Shown here: positions 1 to 7,520 of the stretch, in pieces | Layout of the letters: each line of letters starts with the position of its first letter | How positions within the stretch are numbered: the first letter of the stretch is position 1 | Program-made: the position numbers and the translations under genes | Notes under the pieces: model-generated | What the model saw: only the letters and a program-made list of their open reading frames with translations | What the model was told of the DNA's origin: nothing | Databases searched by the model: none | Assembly (NCBI GenBank): GCA_035693805.1 | Contig: DASSGA010000191.1 | Span: forward strand, 1-27,412 | Source: Kaftiobacterium sp035693805 | GTDB lineage: Bacteria > Sysuimicrobiota > Sysuimicrobiia > Sysuimicrobiales > Kaftiobacteriaceae | DNA length: 27,412 nucleotides | Direction: 5' to 3'

Positions 1-201
1 ACTGCGGTACTGGAAGGTACGGAGGCCCTCGTGTTCGCGCAGTTGAGCCTGGAGGCGCTGCACATCGATGCCCTCGCGCTCCGCTGCGCACTCCCGGTCG
101 CCGACGTCGGCCGGGCGCTGCTGGCGCTGGAGCTGCGAGGACTGGTACGGATGCTGGCCGGCCAGCGGTACGTTCGGGCTACCGTGGACGGATGTAGATG
201 A
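1..201 (+). CDS. dprA: DNA processing protein DprA, C-terminal end (partial)
   Basis: Only the last 66 codons are present; the frame is open from base 1 and stops at TGA 199-201. The peptide reads as a small winged-helix module, with segments such as LEALHIDALALRCALPVAD and LELRGLVRMLAGQRYVRA. These match the C-terminal DprA winged-helix domain, whose family pattern is roughly 'H-I-D-E-L-A ... L-x-L-E-L-K-G-L-V-x-x-L-P-G-x-x-Y'. DprA loads RecA on incoming single-stranded DNA during natural transformation. The Rossmann-type DNA-binding core lies upstream of the window and cannot be checked. The neighbour topA supports the call, because dprA-topA-xerC is a common bacterial order. Confidence 0.82.
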   Translation, partial: TAVLEGTEALVFAQLSLEALHIDALALRCALPVADVGRALLALELRGLVRMLAGQRYVRATVDGCR

Positions 202-483
202 GCCTAGAGAACGCCCGACGGCGCAGCGATCGCGTTTCCCGCATTCACCTGCGCCTTTACGAGGCCATTATTGTTGAGCTTTCTGGCATGCGCGAATTGG
301 TTCTGCTGTTCCACAGATCCATCTCATCCTGGGCGGTACGACCTGGAACCGGTCGAGCAAATGCAGGCGGCATGACCCGCGCATGCCCGCTATGATGCGG
401 TGCCGTGGTGTTGTGCGGGGCGCGGAGGCCACCTTGACACCCTGTGCTAAGGTAGAGGGCGAGGTTCGAGAGTACGAAACACG

Positions 484-514
484 GGTACACGCCCAAGTGG
501 ACGCAGGGTGTGCC
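484..514 (+). other. Possible stem-loop upstream of topA
   Basis: GGTACAC (484-490) plus CC (492-493) can pair with GGGTGTGCC (506-514) if G491 is bulged and one G-U pair is allowed. This gives nine base pairs around a 12-base loop. It lies 70-100 bases upstream of the topA start and is not followed by a T-run, so it is not a terminator. It could be a leader structure or chance in GC-rich DNA. Confidence 0.25.
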
Positions 515-573
515 AAGGTCTGACGGATGTCCCGACGGGGCACCGATACAGCCGGCGGATGTCTGATCGCCAT

Positions 574-577
574 GGAG
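574..577 (+). promoter_or_regulatory. Ribosome binding site deciding the topA start
   Basis: GGAG at 574-577 sits 6 bases before GTG 584. This spacing favours GTG 584 over the in-frame ATG codons at 572 and 527. Confidence 0.5.
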
Positions 578-583
578 TCAATC

Positions 584-2749
584 GTGGCTAATGCCAAAGC
601 GCTCGTGGTGGTAGAGTCCCCCACCAAGGCGCGGACACTCAAGAAACTGCTCAGCCGGAAGTACGACGTCGTGGCCTCCATGGGGCACGTCAAGGACCTT
701 CCGCGCAGCCAGCTCGGTGTGGACGTGAAGAACGGCTTCGAGCCGAAGTACATCGTCATCAAGGGTAAGGGGGCCATCCTCAAGGAGCTGAAGGAAGCGG
801 CCAAGGCGGCGAGCGCCGTCTACATGGCGACCGACCCGGACCGCGAGGGCGAGGCGATCTCCTGGCACCTCTCCGACGCCCTGCGACCGGTCAATCCCGA
901 GATCAAGCGCATCGAGTTCCACGAGGTCACGAAGGAGGCCGTGCTGAGCGCGCTCGAGCATCCGCGCGACATCGACCTCAACCTCGTGAACGCCCAGCAG
1001 GCCCGCCGCATCCTCGACCGGCTGGTGGGCTACAAGCTGAGCCCGCTGCTGTGGCGGAAGATCCGGGGAGGCCTGAGCGCCGGCCGGGTGCAGTCCGTGA
1101 CCGTAAGGCTGGTCGTCGACCGCGAGAAGGAGATCGAGTCGTTTGTCCCCCAGGAGTACTGGAGCCTGCTCGCGCACCTGCGCAAGCAGAAGCGCAACCT
1201 GACGGCGAAGCTCTACAGCCGCAACGGCGAGCGATTCGGATCACCCGCGGACGACGGGGTGACCGTCATCCGGTCGAAGGACGACGTCGAGGCCATCGCG
1301 GCGCAGGTCCGCGACGCGGTCTTCACGGTCGGCGAGGTGCGGCGCAAGGACCAACTGCGCAACCCCTACCCGCCCTTCACCACGAGCACGCTGCAGCAGG
1401 AGGCCAACCGACGGCTGGGCTTCACGGCGAGCCGGACGATGGCCGTTGCCCAGCAGCTGTACGAGGGCGTCGACCTCGGCCCGGAAGGCACCGTCGGTCT
1501 CATCACCTACATGCGCACCGACTCGGTGCGGGTGGCCGAAAGCGCGCAGCGCGAGGCGCGGACCTTCGTGGCCAAAGAGTTCGGCGAGGCCTACGTCCCC
1601 GAGACGCCGCGCCTGTACCGCTCGCGGAAGGCGGCGCAGGAAGCGCACGAGGCCATCCGGCCCACCGCGGTGCACCGTTCCCCTGACCACGTCAAACCGT
1701 TCCTGCGCAGCGACCAGGCCAAGGTGTACCGGTTGATCTGGGAGCGGTTCGTGGCCAGCCAGATGTCATCCGCGGTGATGGACACGCTGTCCGTAGACAT
1801 CACCGCCGGATCGTATCTGTTTCGTGCCACGGGCTCCAAGGTGAAATTCCCGGGCTATCTCGCCGTCTACCACGATCTCCCGGAGAACGGAGAGAACGGC
1901 CTGGACCGCTGGCTGCCCGACCTGGCGCCCGGCGACAAGCTCACGCTCGTCGAGATCGAACCCCAACAGCACGTCACGCAGGCGCCCCCGCGCTACACCG
2001 AGGCGTCGCTCGTGCGCGCGCTGGAAGAGCGGGGCATCGGCCGCCCGAGCACCTACGCGCCGACGATCGAGACGATCAAGCGCCGCGGCTACGTGCGCAG
2101 TATCCAGCGGCGGATGCATCCCACAGACCTGGGGCGTCTCGTGAATGACCTGCTCGTGGAGCACTTCGGTGACGTCGTCGACTACGACTTCACGGCGACC
2201 CTGGAAGAGGAGCTGGACCAGATCGAGGAAGGCGCTCAGGACTGGAAGAAGGTCGTGCAGGATTTCTACAAGCCCTTCGAGCACGACCTCCGGCAGGCCG
2301 AGCTGATGATGCCCGAGGTCGAGATGCCCGTCGTCGACATCGGCGAGGCGTGCCCGCAGTGCGGCCGGCCGCTCGTGCGCAAGCACGGTCGCTTCGGGGA
2401 GTTCATCGCCTGCACCGGCTTTCCGGAATGCAAATACACGCGGCCGCTGGGGATCGGCATTCCCTGCCCGCAGTGCAAGGTGGGCGAGATCGTCGAGCGC
2501 CGCTCCCGCCGCGGGCGGATCTTCTACGGCTGCGGGACCTACCCGGCCTGCACCTTCACCAGTTGGGACAAGCCCACGAATCGGCCCTGCCCGGTGTGCG
2601 GCAGCCTGCTCGCCGTCCACCACACCACCCGCCGCAGCGAGCTGCGCTGCATCAACAAGGCCTGCGGCCACCGCGAGCCGGCGCATCCCGAGCGGGGTGC
2701 GGACGCGAAGCCATCGGAGGAGCGCACCCCTGTCGACGCGAAGTCGTAG
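584..2749 (+). CDS. topA: DNA topoisomerase I (type IA)
   Basis: Type IA topoisomerase that relaxes negative supercoils through a transient 5'-phosphotyrosine link. From GTG 584 it is 721 residues. The TOPRIM domain opens with LVVVESPTKA (acidic E11) and carries TDPDREGEA (D84, D86, E88). The catalytic tyrosine is Y309 in LITYMRTDSVR. The C-terminus, from about residue 590, has several zinc-ribbon Cys pairs (CPQCGRP, CPQCKVG, CPVCGSL, and the CINKACG end), as in bacterial TopA. In-frame alternatives are ATG 572 and ATG 527; I prefer GTG 584 because it has a Shine-Dalgarno and family members start close to 'KALVVVESP'. The stop TAG is five bases before the xerC start, so the two are probably co-transcribed. 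Confidence 0.96.
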   Translation: MANAKALVVVESPTKARTLKKLLSRKYDVVASMGHVKDLPRSQLGVDVKNGFEPKYIVIKGKGAILKELKEAAKAASAVYMATDPDREGEAISWHLSDALRPVNPEIKRIEFHEVTKEAVLSALEHPRDIDLNLVNAQQARRILDRLVGYKLSPLLWRKIRGGLSAGRVQSVTVRLVVDREKEIESFVPQEYWSLLAHLRKQKRNLTAKLYSRNGERFGSPADDGVTVIRSKDDVEAIAAQVRDAVFTVGEVRRKDQLRNPYPPFTTSTLQQEANRRLGFTASRTMAVAQQLYEGVDLGPEGTVGLITYMRTDSVRVAESAQREARTFVAKEFGEAYVPETPRLYRSRKAAQEAHEAIRPTAVHRSPDHVKPFLRSDQAKVYRLIWERFVASQMSSAVMDTLSVDITAGSYLFRATGSKVKFPGYLAVYHDLPENGENGLDRWLPDLAPGDKLTLVEIEPQQHVTQAPPRYTEASLVRALEERGIGRPSTYAPTIETIKRRGYVRSIQRRMHPTDLGRLVNDLLVEHFGDVVDYDFTATLEEELDQIEEGAQDWKKVVQDFYKPFEHDLRQAELMMPEVEMPVVDIGEACPQCGRPLVRKHGRFGEFIACTGFPECKYTRPLGIGIPCPQCKVGEIVERRSRRGRIFYGCGTYPACTFTSWDKPTNRPCPVCGSLLAVHHTTRRSELRCINKACGHREPAHPERGADAKPSEERTPVDAKS

Positions 2750-2754
2750 CCGTT

Positions 2755-3636
2755 GTGGACGACGACCTCGCGTCCTTCCTGCGCTCCCTCGAGGGGGAGC
2801 GCGGCGTCTCCCCGCACACGCTGCTGGCCTACCGCCGCGATGTTCGCCAGTTCGTCCGGTTCTTGCGCGAGCGGGAGGTGACCGCCTGGCCGGGGGTGAC
2901 CACGCCCCTCGCCCGAGCCTACGTGGCGTACCTCGACCGCCGCTACGCCCGCTCCGCCGTGGCCCGGCAACTGTCCGCCCTCCGCACGCTGTTCCGCTAC
3001 CTCTACCGGGAAGGCCGCGTTGCCCGCAATCCGTTCACGCTCACGGCCGCACCCAAACAACACCGCCGCCTGCCGAAGGTGCTCACACGTGAAGAGATTG
3101 CCGCGGTGCTGGGGATGCCGGACACAGCCACCCCGCTCGGCCTGCGGGACCGCGCCCTGCTCGAGGTCCTCTACGCGACCGGGCTGCGTGTGGGGGAGCT
3201 CGTGTCCCTCCAGCAGGGCGAGATCGCGCCCTCGGACGAACTGCGCGTCCTCGGCAAGGGACGGCGGGAGCGGGTGGTCCTGATGGGAACGCCTGCCCAG
3301 GAGGCGCTGCATCGCTATCTGGCGGATGGCCGCCCGAAGCTCGTGCGGAGGAAGGACCCTGGGACGCTCTTCCTCAACGCGCGGGGCGGGGCGCTCACCG
3401 ATCGAGGCGTGCGGCTCGTCGTCGACCGACACATCCGGACCGCCGCACAGGGCCGGCGGATCAGCCCGCACGTGCTGCGCCACACCTTCGCCACCCACCT
3501 GCTGGACGGCGGGGCCGACCTGCGCACGGTGCAGGAGCTGCTCGGGCACGTCAACCTCAGTACGACGCAGATCTACACCCACGTCTCCCGTGACTGGCTG
3601 AAGCGCGTCTACGACCGGGCGCATCCGCGCGCCTAG
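2755..3636 (+). CDS. xerC: Tyrosine recombinase XerC/XerD
   Basis: Site-specific tyrosine recombinase of 293 residues, the usual XerC/D size. The N-terminal SAM-like core-binding domain covers about residues 1-90, including SPHTLLAYRRDVRQF. The catalytic domain has the complete set: R145 (ATGLRVGEL), K168 (GKGRRER), H239 and R242 (HVLRHTFATHL), H265 (LGHVNLSTTQIY) and the nucleophile Y274. Xer enzymes resolve chromosome dimers at dif. The start is GTG 2755, the only plausible initiator after the topA stop in this frame, although its Shine-Dalgarno is weak. The position next to topA is typical of chromosomal xerC, not of a phage integrase. XerC and XerD cannot be told apart by eye, so the symbol rests on gene order. 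Confidence 0.93.
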   Translation: MDDDLASFLRSLEGERGVSPHTLLAYRRDVRQFVRFLREREVTAWPGVTTPLARAYVAYLDRRYARSAVARQLSALRTLFRYLYREGRVARNPFTLTAAPKQHRRLPKVLTREEIAAVLGMPDTATPLGLRDRALLEVLYATGLRVGELVSLQQGEIAPSDELRVLGKGRRERVVLMGTPAQEALHRYLADGRPKLVRRKDPGTLFLNARGGALTDRGVRLVVDRHIRTAAQGRRISPHVLRHTFATHLLDGGADLRTVQELLGHVNLSTTQIYTHVSRDWLKRVYDRAHPRA

Positions 3637-3648
3637 CGGCGCCCGCCG

Positions 3649-3678
3649 TTCCCCTCGCCCGCAGGTTTGTGCTATACT
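3649..3678 (+). promoter_or_regulatory. Extended -10 promoter for the rpsB operon
   Basis: TATACT at 3673-3678 is preceded by TGC (3670-3672), forming an extended -10 element. The best -35 match is poor (TTCCCC, 3649-3654, 18-base spacer), as is usual for extended -10 promoters. Transcription would start near 3685, giving a leader of about 150 bases before rpsB. Its position just after xerC and before the ribosomal operon fits. Confidence 0.6.
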
Positions 3679-3705
3679 ACGTCGGGTTGTTTCGACAGTT
3701 GGGTG

Positions 3706-3730
3706 CGCCCCGGGCCGCGCTGCCGGGGCG
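3706..3730 (+). other. Hairpin in the rpsB leader
   Basis: CGCCCCGG (3706-3713) and CCGGGGCG (3723-3730) are a perfect 8-base inverted repeat with a 9-base loop. It lies about 20 bases after the predicted transcription start and 100 bases before the rpsB start, and has no T-run. It may be part of a regulatory leader for S2, which controls its own operon in many bacteria. Binding by S2 is only a possibility here. Confidence 0.4.
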
Positions 3731-3818
3731 AGGTCATCTATCACGCACGCCGCTCGAGCGACGCCGGGGTGCCGCACGGTCCGGCGGCGGGATGACAGCG
3801 GCGGAGGGCATCAACCAC

Positions 3819-3825
3819 AAGGAGG
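3819..3825 (+). promoter_or_regulatory. Strong Shine-Dalgarno of rpsB
   Basis: AAGGAGG lies 7 bases before TTG 3833. It settles the TTG start, because the peptide from there begins with the expected MPVVTMKQLLEAGVHFGHQ. Confidence 0.85.
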
Positions 3826-3832
3826 CAAGACC

Positions 3833-4684
3833 TTGCCCGTCGTCACGATGAAGCAGTTGCTCGAAGCCGGGGTCCACTTCGGCCACCAGACGCGCCGGTG
3901 GAACCCCAAGATGGCCCCCTTCATCTTCACCGAACGCAACGGCATCCACATCATCGATCTGCAGAAGAGCGTCCCCCTCATCGAGGAGGCTTACCGCTTC
4001 GTGCGCGACACCGTCGCTCAGGGCGGCGCGTGCCTGTTCGTCGGCACGAAGAAGCAGGCCCAGGATGCCATTCGCGAGGAATCGACGCGGGCGTCGCAGC
4101 CCTACGTCGCGCAGCGGTGGCTCGGCGGCATGCTCACGAACTTCCAGACGATCCGCAAGCGTGTCGAGCGGCTGCGCGAGATCGAGGACATGCGCGACCG
4201 CGGCCTGCTCGACGTGCTGCCGAAGCGCGAGCAGGCCCGGCTGCTCGAGGAGCTGGCGCGCCTCGAGAAGTACCTGGGCGGCATCAAGACCATGTCGGCG
4301 CTGCCGAGCGCGGTCTACATCGTGGACACGCGCAAGGAGCACATCGCGATCATGGAGGCCCGCAAGCTCGGCATCCCCGTAGTGGCGATCATCGACACGA
4401 ACTGCGATCCGGACGAGGTCGACTACCCCATCCCCGGAAACGACGACGCGATCCGCGCCGTGCGCCTGATCACCAGCCGCGTGGCCAACGCGGCGCTGGA
4501 AGGTCTGGAAGAGCGCCGCAAGCGTGAGGTCGTCGAGGAAGGCCCGGCGGCCGCCGAGGCCGAGGCCGGGGAGGAAGTGTACGCGCCCGAGGATGGTGAG
4601 CGGGTGGTGGACGAGGCGTCGCAGGTCCTCGGCGAGATCGGGAAGACGGTCCCGGAAGGGGATCTGGAGGGTGTGGAGCGGTAG
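3833..4684 (+). CDS. rpsB: 30S ribosomal protein S2
   Basis: Ribosomal protein S2 of the small subunit, 283 residues, starting at TTG. The N-terminus MKQLLEAGVHFGHQTRRWNP is the S2 hallmark, followed by IFTERNGIHIIDLQKS, FVGTKKQAQDAI, RWLGGMLTNFQTI and, late in the domain, IDTNCDPDEVDYPIPGND. All are family-typical. The core ends near residue 230. The last 50 residues are an acidic, Ala/Glu-rich extension, making the protein longer than the common 230-260. It starts the translation operon: its TAG stop is directly followed by the tsf ATG. It is probably driven by the promoter near 3673. Confidence 0.98.
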   Translation: MPVVTMKQLLEAGVHFGHQTRRWNPKMAPFIFTERNGIHIIDLQKSVPLIEEAYRFVRDTVAQGGACLFVGTKKQAQDAIREESTRASQPYVAQRWLGGMLTNFQTIRKRVERLREIEDMRDRGLLDVLPKREQARLLEELARLEKYLGGIKTMSALPSAVYIVDTRKEHIAIMEARKLGIPVVAIIDTNCDPDEVDYPIPGNDDAIRAVRLITSRVANAALEGLEERRKREVVEEGPAAAEAEAGEEVYAPEDGERVVDEASQVLGEIGKTVPEGDLEGVER

Positions 4685-5275
4685 ATGGAGCGCAAGACGG
4701 CGGAGATCACGACCCAACAGATCAAAGAGCTTCGCGCCCGCACCGGCGCCGGGATCGTCGATTGTCGGAACGCCCTGCAGCAGGCGGGCGGCGATCTGGA
4801 CAAGGCCGAGGAGATCCTCAAGGTGAAAGGGCTGGCCACGGCACAGAAGAAGGCCGGTCGCGCCGCGACGGAGGGGCTGATCGAGGCCTACATCCACACG
4901 GGCGGCAAGGTCGGCGCGATGGTCGAGGTGAACTGCGAGACCGATTTCGTGGCGCGTACCGACGAGTTCCGCCGGCTCTCCCGCGACCTGGCCATGCAGA
5001 TCACCGCGAGCGCCCCCCGGTACGTGACGCGGGACGCGATCCCGGCCGAGACGGTCGAAGAGCAGCGGCGCCTGTTCGCCTCCGACCTGGCCGGGAAACC
5101 CGCCGCGGCCGTGGAGGGGAAGCTTACGAAGTGGTACCAGGAGGTCGTGCTCCTCGAGCAGCCATTCATCCGCGACGAGAGCAAGACGGTGCGCGACCTC
5201 ATCACGGAGGCCATCTCGCGCATCGGGGAGAATATCCAAGTCCGGCGGTTCGCCCGGTTCCGGATCGGAGAGTAA
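4685..5275 (+). CDS. tsf: Translation elongation factor Ts (short form)
   Basis: Guanine-nucleotide exchange factor for EF-Tu, 196 residues. The N-terminal UBA-like domain (residues 1-55) holds IKELRARTGAGIVDCRNALQ. The core has ETDFVAR (about residues 85-91), whose TDF residues push into EF-Tu to release GDP. At 196 residues it matches the short single-core form of Thermus, not the E. coli form of about 280 residues. There are no bases between the rpsB stop and this ATG, so translation is almost certainly coupled. The stop is TAA 5273-5275. Confidence 0.97.
   Translation: MERKTAEITTQQIKELRARTGAGIVDCRNALQQAGGDLDKAEEILKVKGLATAQKKAGRAATEGLIEAYIHTGGKVGAMVEVNCETDFVARTDEFRRLSRDLAMQITASAPRYVTRDAIPAETVEEQRRLFASDLAGKPAAAVEGKLTKWYQEVVLLEQPFIRDESKTVRDLITEAISRIGENIQVRRFARFRIGE
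5267..5272 (+). promoter_or_regulatory. Ribosome binding site of pyrH, supporting an ATT start
   Basis: GGAGAG at 5267-5272 overlaps the tsf end and lies 6 bases before ATT 5279. No ATG, GTG or TTG lies between the tsf stop at 5273 and the conserved core of pyrH. Confidence 0.45.
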
Positions 5276-5278
5276 ACA

Positions 5279-6028
5279 ATTTCCTCCGGATCACCCGCAC
5301 CCAAGTACCGGCGCATCCTGTTGAAGCTGAGCGGGGAGGCCCTCGCCGGCGAGGGCGGCTCCGGTCTTGACGCCCAGGTCCTGCGCTTGGTGGCCCACGA
5401 AGTCAGCTCGGTGACGACGCACGGCGTGCAGGTGGCGATCGTGGTGGGGGGCGGCAACATCGTCCGCGGCAGTGACGTCAGCGCGCGCCTCGGCGTGGAA
5501 GAGGTGACGGCCCATCACATGGGCATGCTCGCCACCGTGATCAACGCCCTCGCCCTGCAGGACATCATGGAGAAAGAAGGCCTCACCACCCGGGTGCAGA
5601 CCGCGATCGAGATGCACCAGATCGCGGAGCCATTCATCCGCCGCCGCGCGATGCGCCACCTCGAGAAAGGCCGCGTCGTCATCTTCGCCGGCGGCACCGG
5701 CAGCCCGTACTTCACCACGGACACCGCGGCCGCGCTGCGGGCCATCGAGATCGAGGCCGACGCGCTGCTCATGGCGAAGAAGGGCGTGGGCGGCGTCTAC
5801 GACAAGGACCCCAAGCACCATCCCGACGCCGTGATGTTTCGCCGCCTGGGGTACATGGACGTGCTGAACCAGGACTTGAAGGTGATGGACGCCACCGCCG
5901 TGGCCCTCTGCAAGGACAATGACATGGACATCGTCGTCTTCGACGTCGCCCGGCCGGGGAACGTGAAGCGGGCCGTGCTGGGCGAAGAGGTGGGGACGCT
6001 GGTCACGGCGTCCGCAACGGCGCGATGA
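5279..6028 (+). CDS. pyrH: Uridylate kinase (UMP kinase)
   Basis: Phosphorylates UMP to UDP with ATP; amino acid kinase family, hexameric in bacteria. Motifs are the N-terminal KYRRILLKLSGEALAG, then GGGNIVRG, GGTGSPYFTTDTAAALRA and the late DATAVALCKDNDMDI. The start is unusual. The frame after the tsf stop reads ACA, ATT, TCC, TCC, GGA and on into the conserved core. The first conventional start is TTG 5321, which lies inside the conserved LLKLSGE strand and would remove the Tyr-Arg-Arg segment. ATT 5279 has a good Shine-Dalgarno and gives 249 residues, the normal size. A base-call error for ATG is possible. The gene overlaps frr by ATGA. Confidence 0.93.
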   Translation: MSSGSPAPKYRRILLKLSGEALAGEGGSGLDAQVLRLVAHEVSSVTTHGVQVAIVVGGGNIVRGSDVSARLGVEEVTAHHMGMLATVINALALQDIMEKEGLTTRVQTAIEMHQIAEPFIRRRAMRHLEKGRVVIFAGGTGSPYFTTDTAAALRAIEIEADALLMAKKGVGGVYDKDPKHHPDAVMFRRLGYMDVLNQDLKVMDATAVALCKDNDMDIVVFDVARPGNVKRAVLGEEVGTLVTASATAR

Positions 6029-6582
6029 TCAACGACGCCATCGCCGACGCCAAGACGCGGTTTGCGAAGGCGGTCGAAGCCACCCGGCACGAGTTCGCGA
6101 TCATCCGCACGGGCCGCGCCAGCCCCGCGCTGCTGGAGCAGGTCCGTGTCGACTACTACGGGGTAGCCACGCCGATCAACCAACTGGCCGCGGTGACCGT
6201 CCCCGAGCCGCGTCTCCTGGTCATCTCCCCCTGGGACAAGAAGTTCGTGAAAGAGGTCGAGCGGGCCATCCTCAAGAGCGAGCTCGGGCTCGTCCCGTCC
6301 TCGGATGGAACCCACGTGCGGGTGCCGATCCCGTCGCTCACGGAAGAGCGGCGGAAGGAGCTGGTGAAAGTGGCCCACCGCCACGCCGAAGAAGGTCGGG
6401 TGGCCGTGCGCAACATCCGGCGCGAGGCGAAGGAGATGATCGAGGAGCTCGAGGAGAACGGCGACATCTCCGAGGATGACGGCCAGCGCGGCCTGGAAGA
6501 GCTGCAGAAGCTGACCGACAAAGCCATCGCGGACATCGACGCGCTGCTGGCCGCGAAAGACAAAGAGATCATGGAAGTCTGA
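6025..6582 (+). CDS. frr: Ribosome recycling factor
   Basis: Splits post-termination ribosomes together with EF-G. The protein has 185 residues, the standard size. Family motifs are EFAIIRTGRASPALLEQV near the N-terminus, VDYYGVATPINQLA, the VTVPEPRLL strand, IPSLTEERRKELVKVAH and the long helix with VAVRNIRREAKEMI. The ATG overlaps the pyrH TGA stop by four bases, so translation is coupled. The following PASTA gene starts seven bases after the stop. Confidence 0.98.
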   Translation: MINDAIADAKTRFAKAVEATRHEFAIIRTGRASPALLEQVRVDYYGVATPINQLAAVTVPEPRLLVISPWDKKFVKEVERAILKSELGLVPSSDGTHVRVPIPSLTEERRKELVKVAHRHAEEGRVAVRNIRREAKEMIEELEENGDISEDDGQRGLEELQKLTDKAIADIDALLAAKDKEIMEV

Positions 6583-6589
6583 TCCGCCC

Positions 6590-6793
6590 GTGACCGACGT
6601 GGTGGGGCTCGAACTCGACGACGCGCGCGGCCGGCTGGCGGCCGGCGGTCTCACCGTGCGCTCCGTCACTGAGACCCGCCCCCCGCAGCCTGTTGAGCTG
6701 GCGGGGCCCCTGCGCGTGGTCCGGGTCCGCCGGGAGGGTGATGCGGTGGACCTGGTCGTCACGCGGGAGCGCTACGTCCCGCACGTGGGCTAG
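6590..6793 (+). CDS. Stand-alone PASTA-domain small protein
   Basis: A 67-residue protein that is little more than one PASTA domain. It starts TDVVGLELDDARGRLAAGGL, the typical beta-alpha opening 'P-D-V-V-G-x-x-x-x-x-A-x-x-x-L'. It continues through TVRSVTETRPPQP and ends in the strand pair RVVRVRREGDAVDLVVTRE. PASTA domains usually sit outside the membrane on Ser/Thr kinases or penicillin-binding proteins, where they sense peptidoglycan. Here there is no signal peptide, membrane helix or partner domain, so it should be cytoplasmic. The start is GTG 6590, seven bases after frr; the stop is seven bases before uppS. The codon use looks native and the position inside the operon argues that it is a real gene. 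Function unknown; a lipid-carrier or envelope link is only suggested by its neighbours. Confidence 0.75.
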   Translation: MTDVVGLELDDARGRLAAGGLTVRSVTETRPPQPVELAGPLRVVRVRREGDAVDLVVTRERYVPHVG

Positions 6794-6800
6794 GCTCCCG

Positions 6801-7520
<720 letters not shown>

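Larger units (their letters stand above)
202..583. other. Gap between dprA and topA with no convincing gene
   Basis: These 382 bases are visibly less GC-rich than the flanking genes, especially around 255-310. A TATGAT hexamer lies at 391-396 and a perfect TTGACA at 434-439, but neither has a well-spaced partner, so no promoter can be fixed. An imperfect stem-loop is visible at 484-514. A 65-codon frame at 198-395 overlaps the dprA stop as ATGA, but its third-position GC is low for this genome and it resembles nothing I know. No tRNA fold and no terminator with a T-run was found. The topA promoter is probably somewhere in this gap. Confidence 0.6.

Noticed and set aside
198..395. 65-codon frame overlapping the dprA stop by ATGA
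   Set aside because: The overlap resembles other junctions here, but third-position GC is only about 60%, far below the real genes, and the peptide has no recognisable motif. No ribosome binding site stands out.
434..453. TTGACA at 434-439 with TAAGGT at 448-453 as a topA promoter
   Set aside because: The spacing is only 8 bases. No acceptable -10 lies 16-18 bases downstream of the TTGACA.
463..470. GGTTCGAG, resembling a tRNA T-loop
   Set aside because: The flanking bases do not form a 5-pair T-stem, and no acceptor, D or anticodon arm can be built around it.
578..1177. Long open frames on the minus strand, here and opposite most other genes
   Set aside because: They are the mirror effect of GC-rich codon use in the real + strand genes and encode low-complexity Arg/Ala/Gly-rich peptides with no motif.
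2755..3636. Tyrosine recombinase as evidence of a phage or integrative element
   Set aside because: Length, motifs and the dprA-topA-xerC order fit the housekeeping Xer recombinase; no att repeats, phage genes or composition change flank it.
3637..3650. Small inverted repeat after xerC as a terminator
   Set aside because: The stem is only 4 pairs (CGGC/GCCG) and is followed by TTCCCC, not a T-run.
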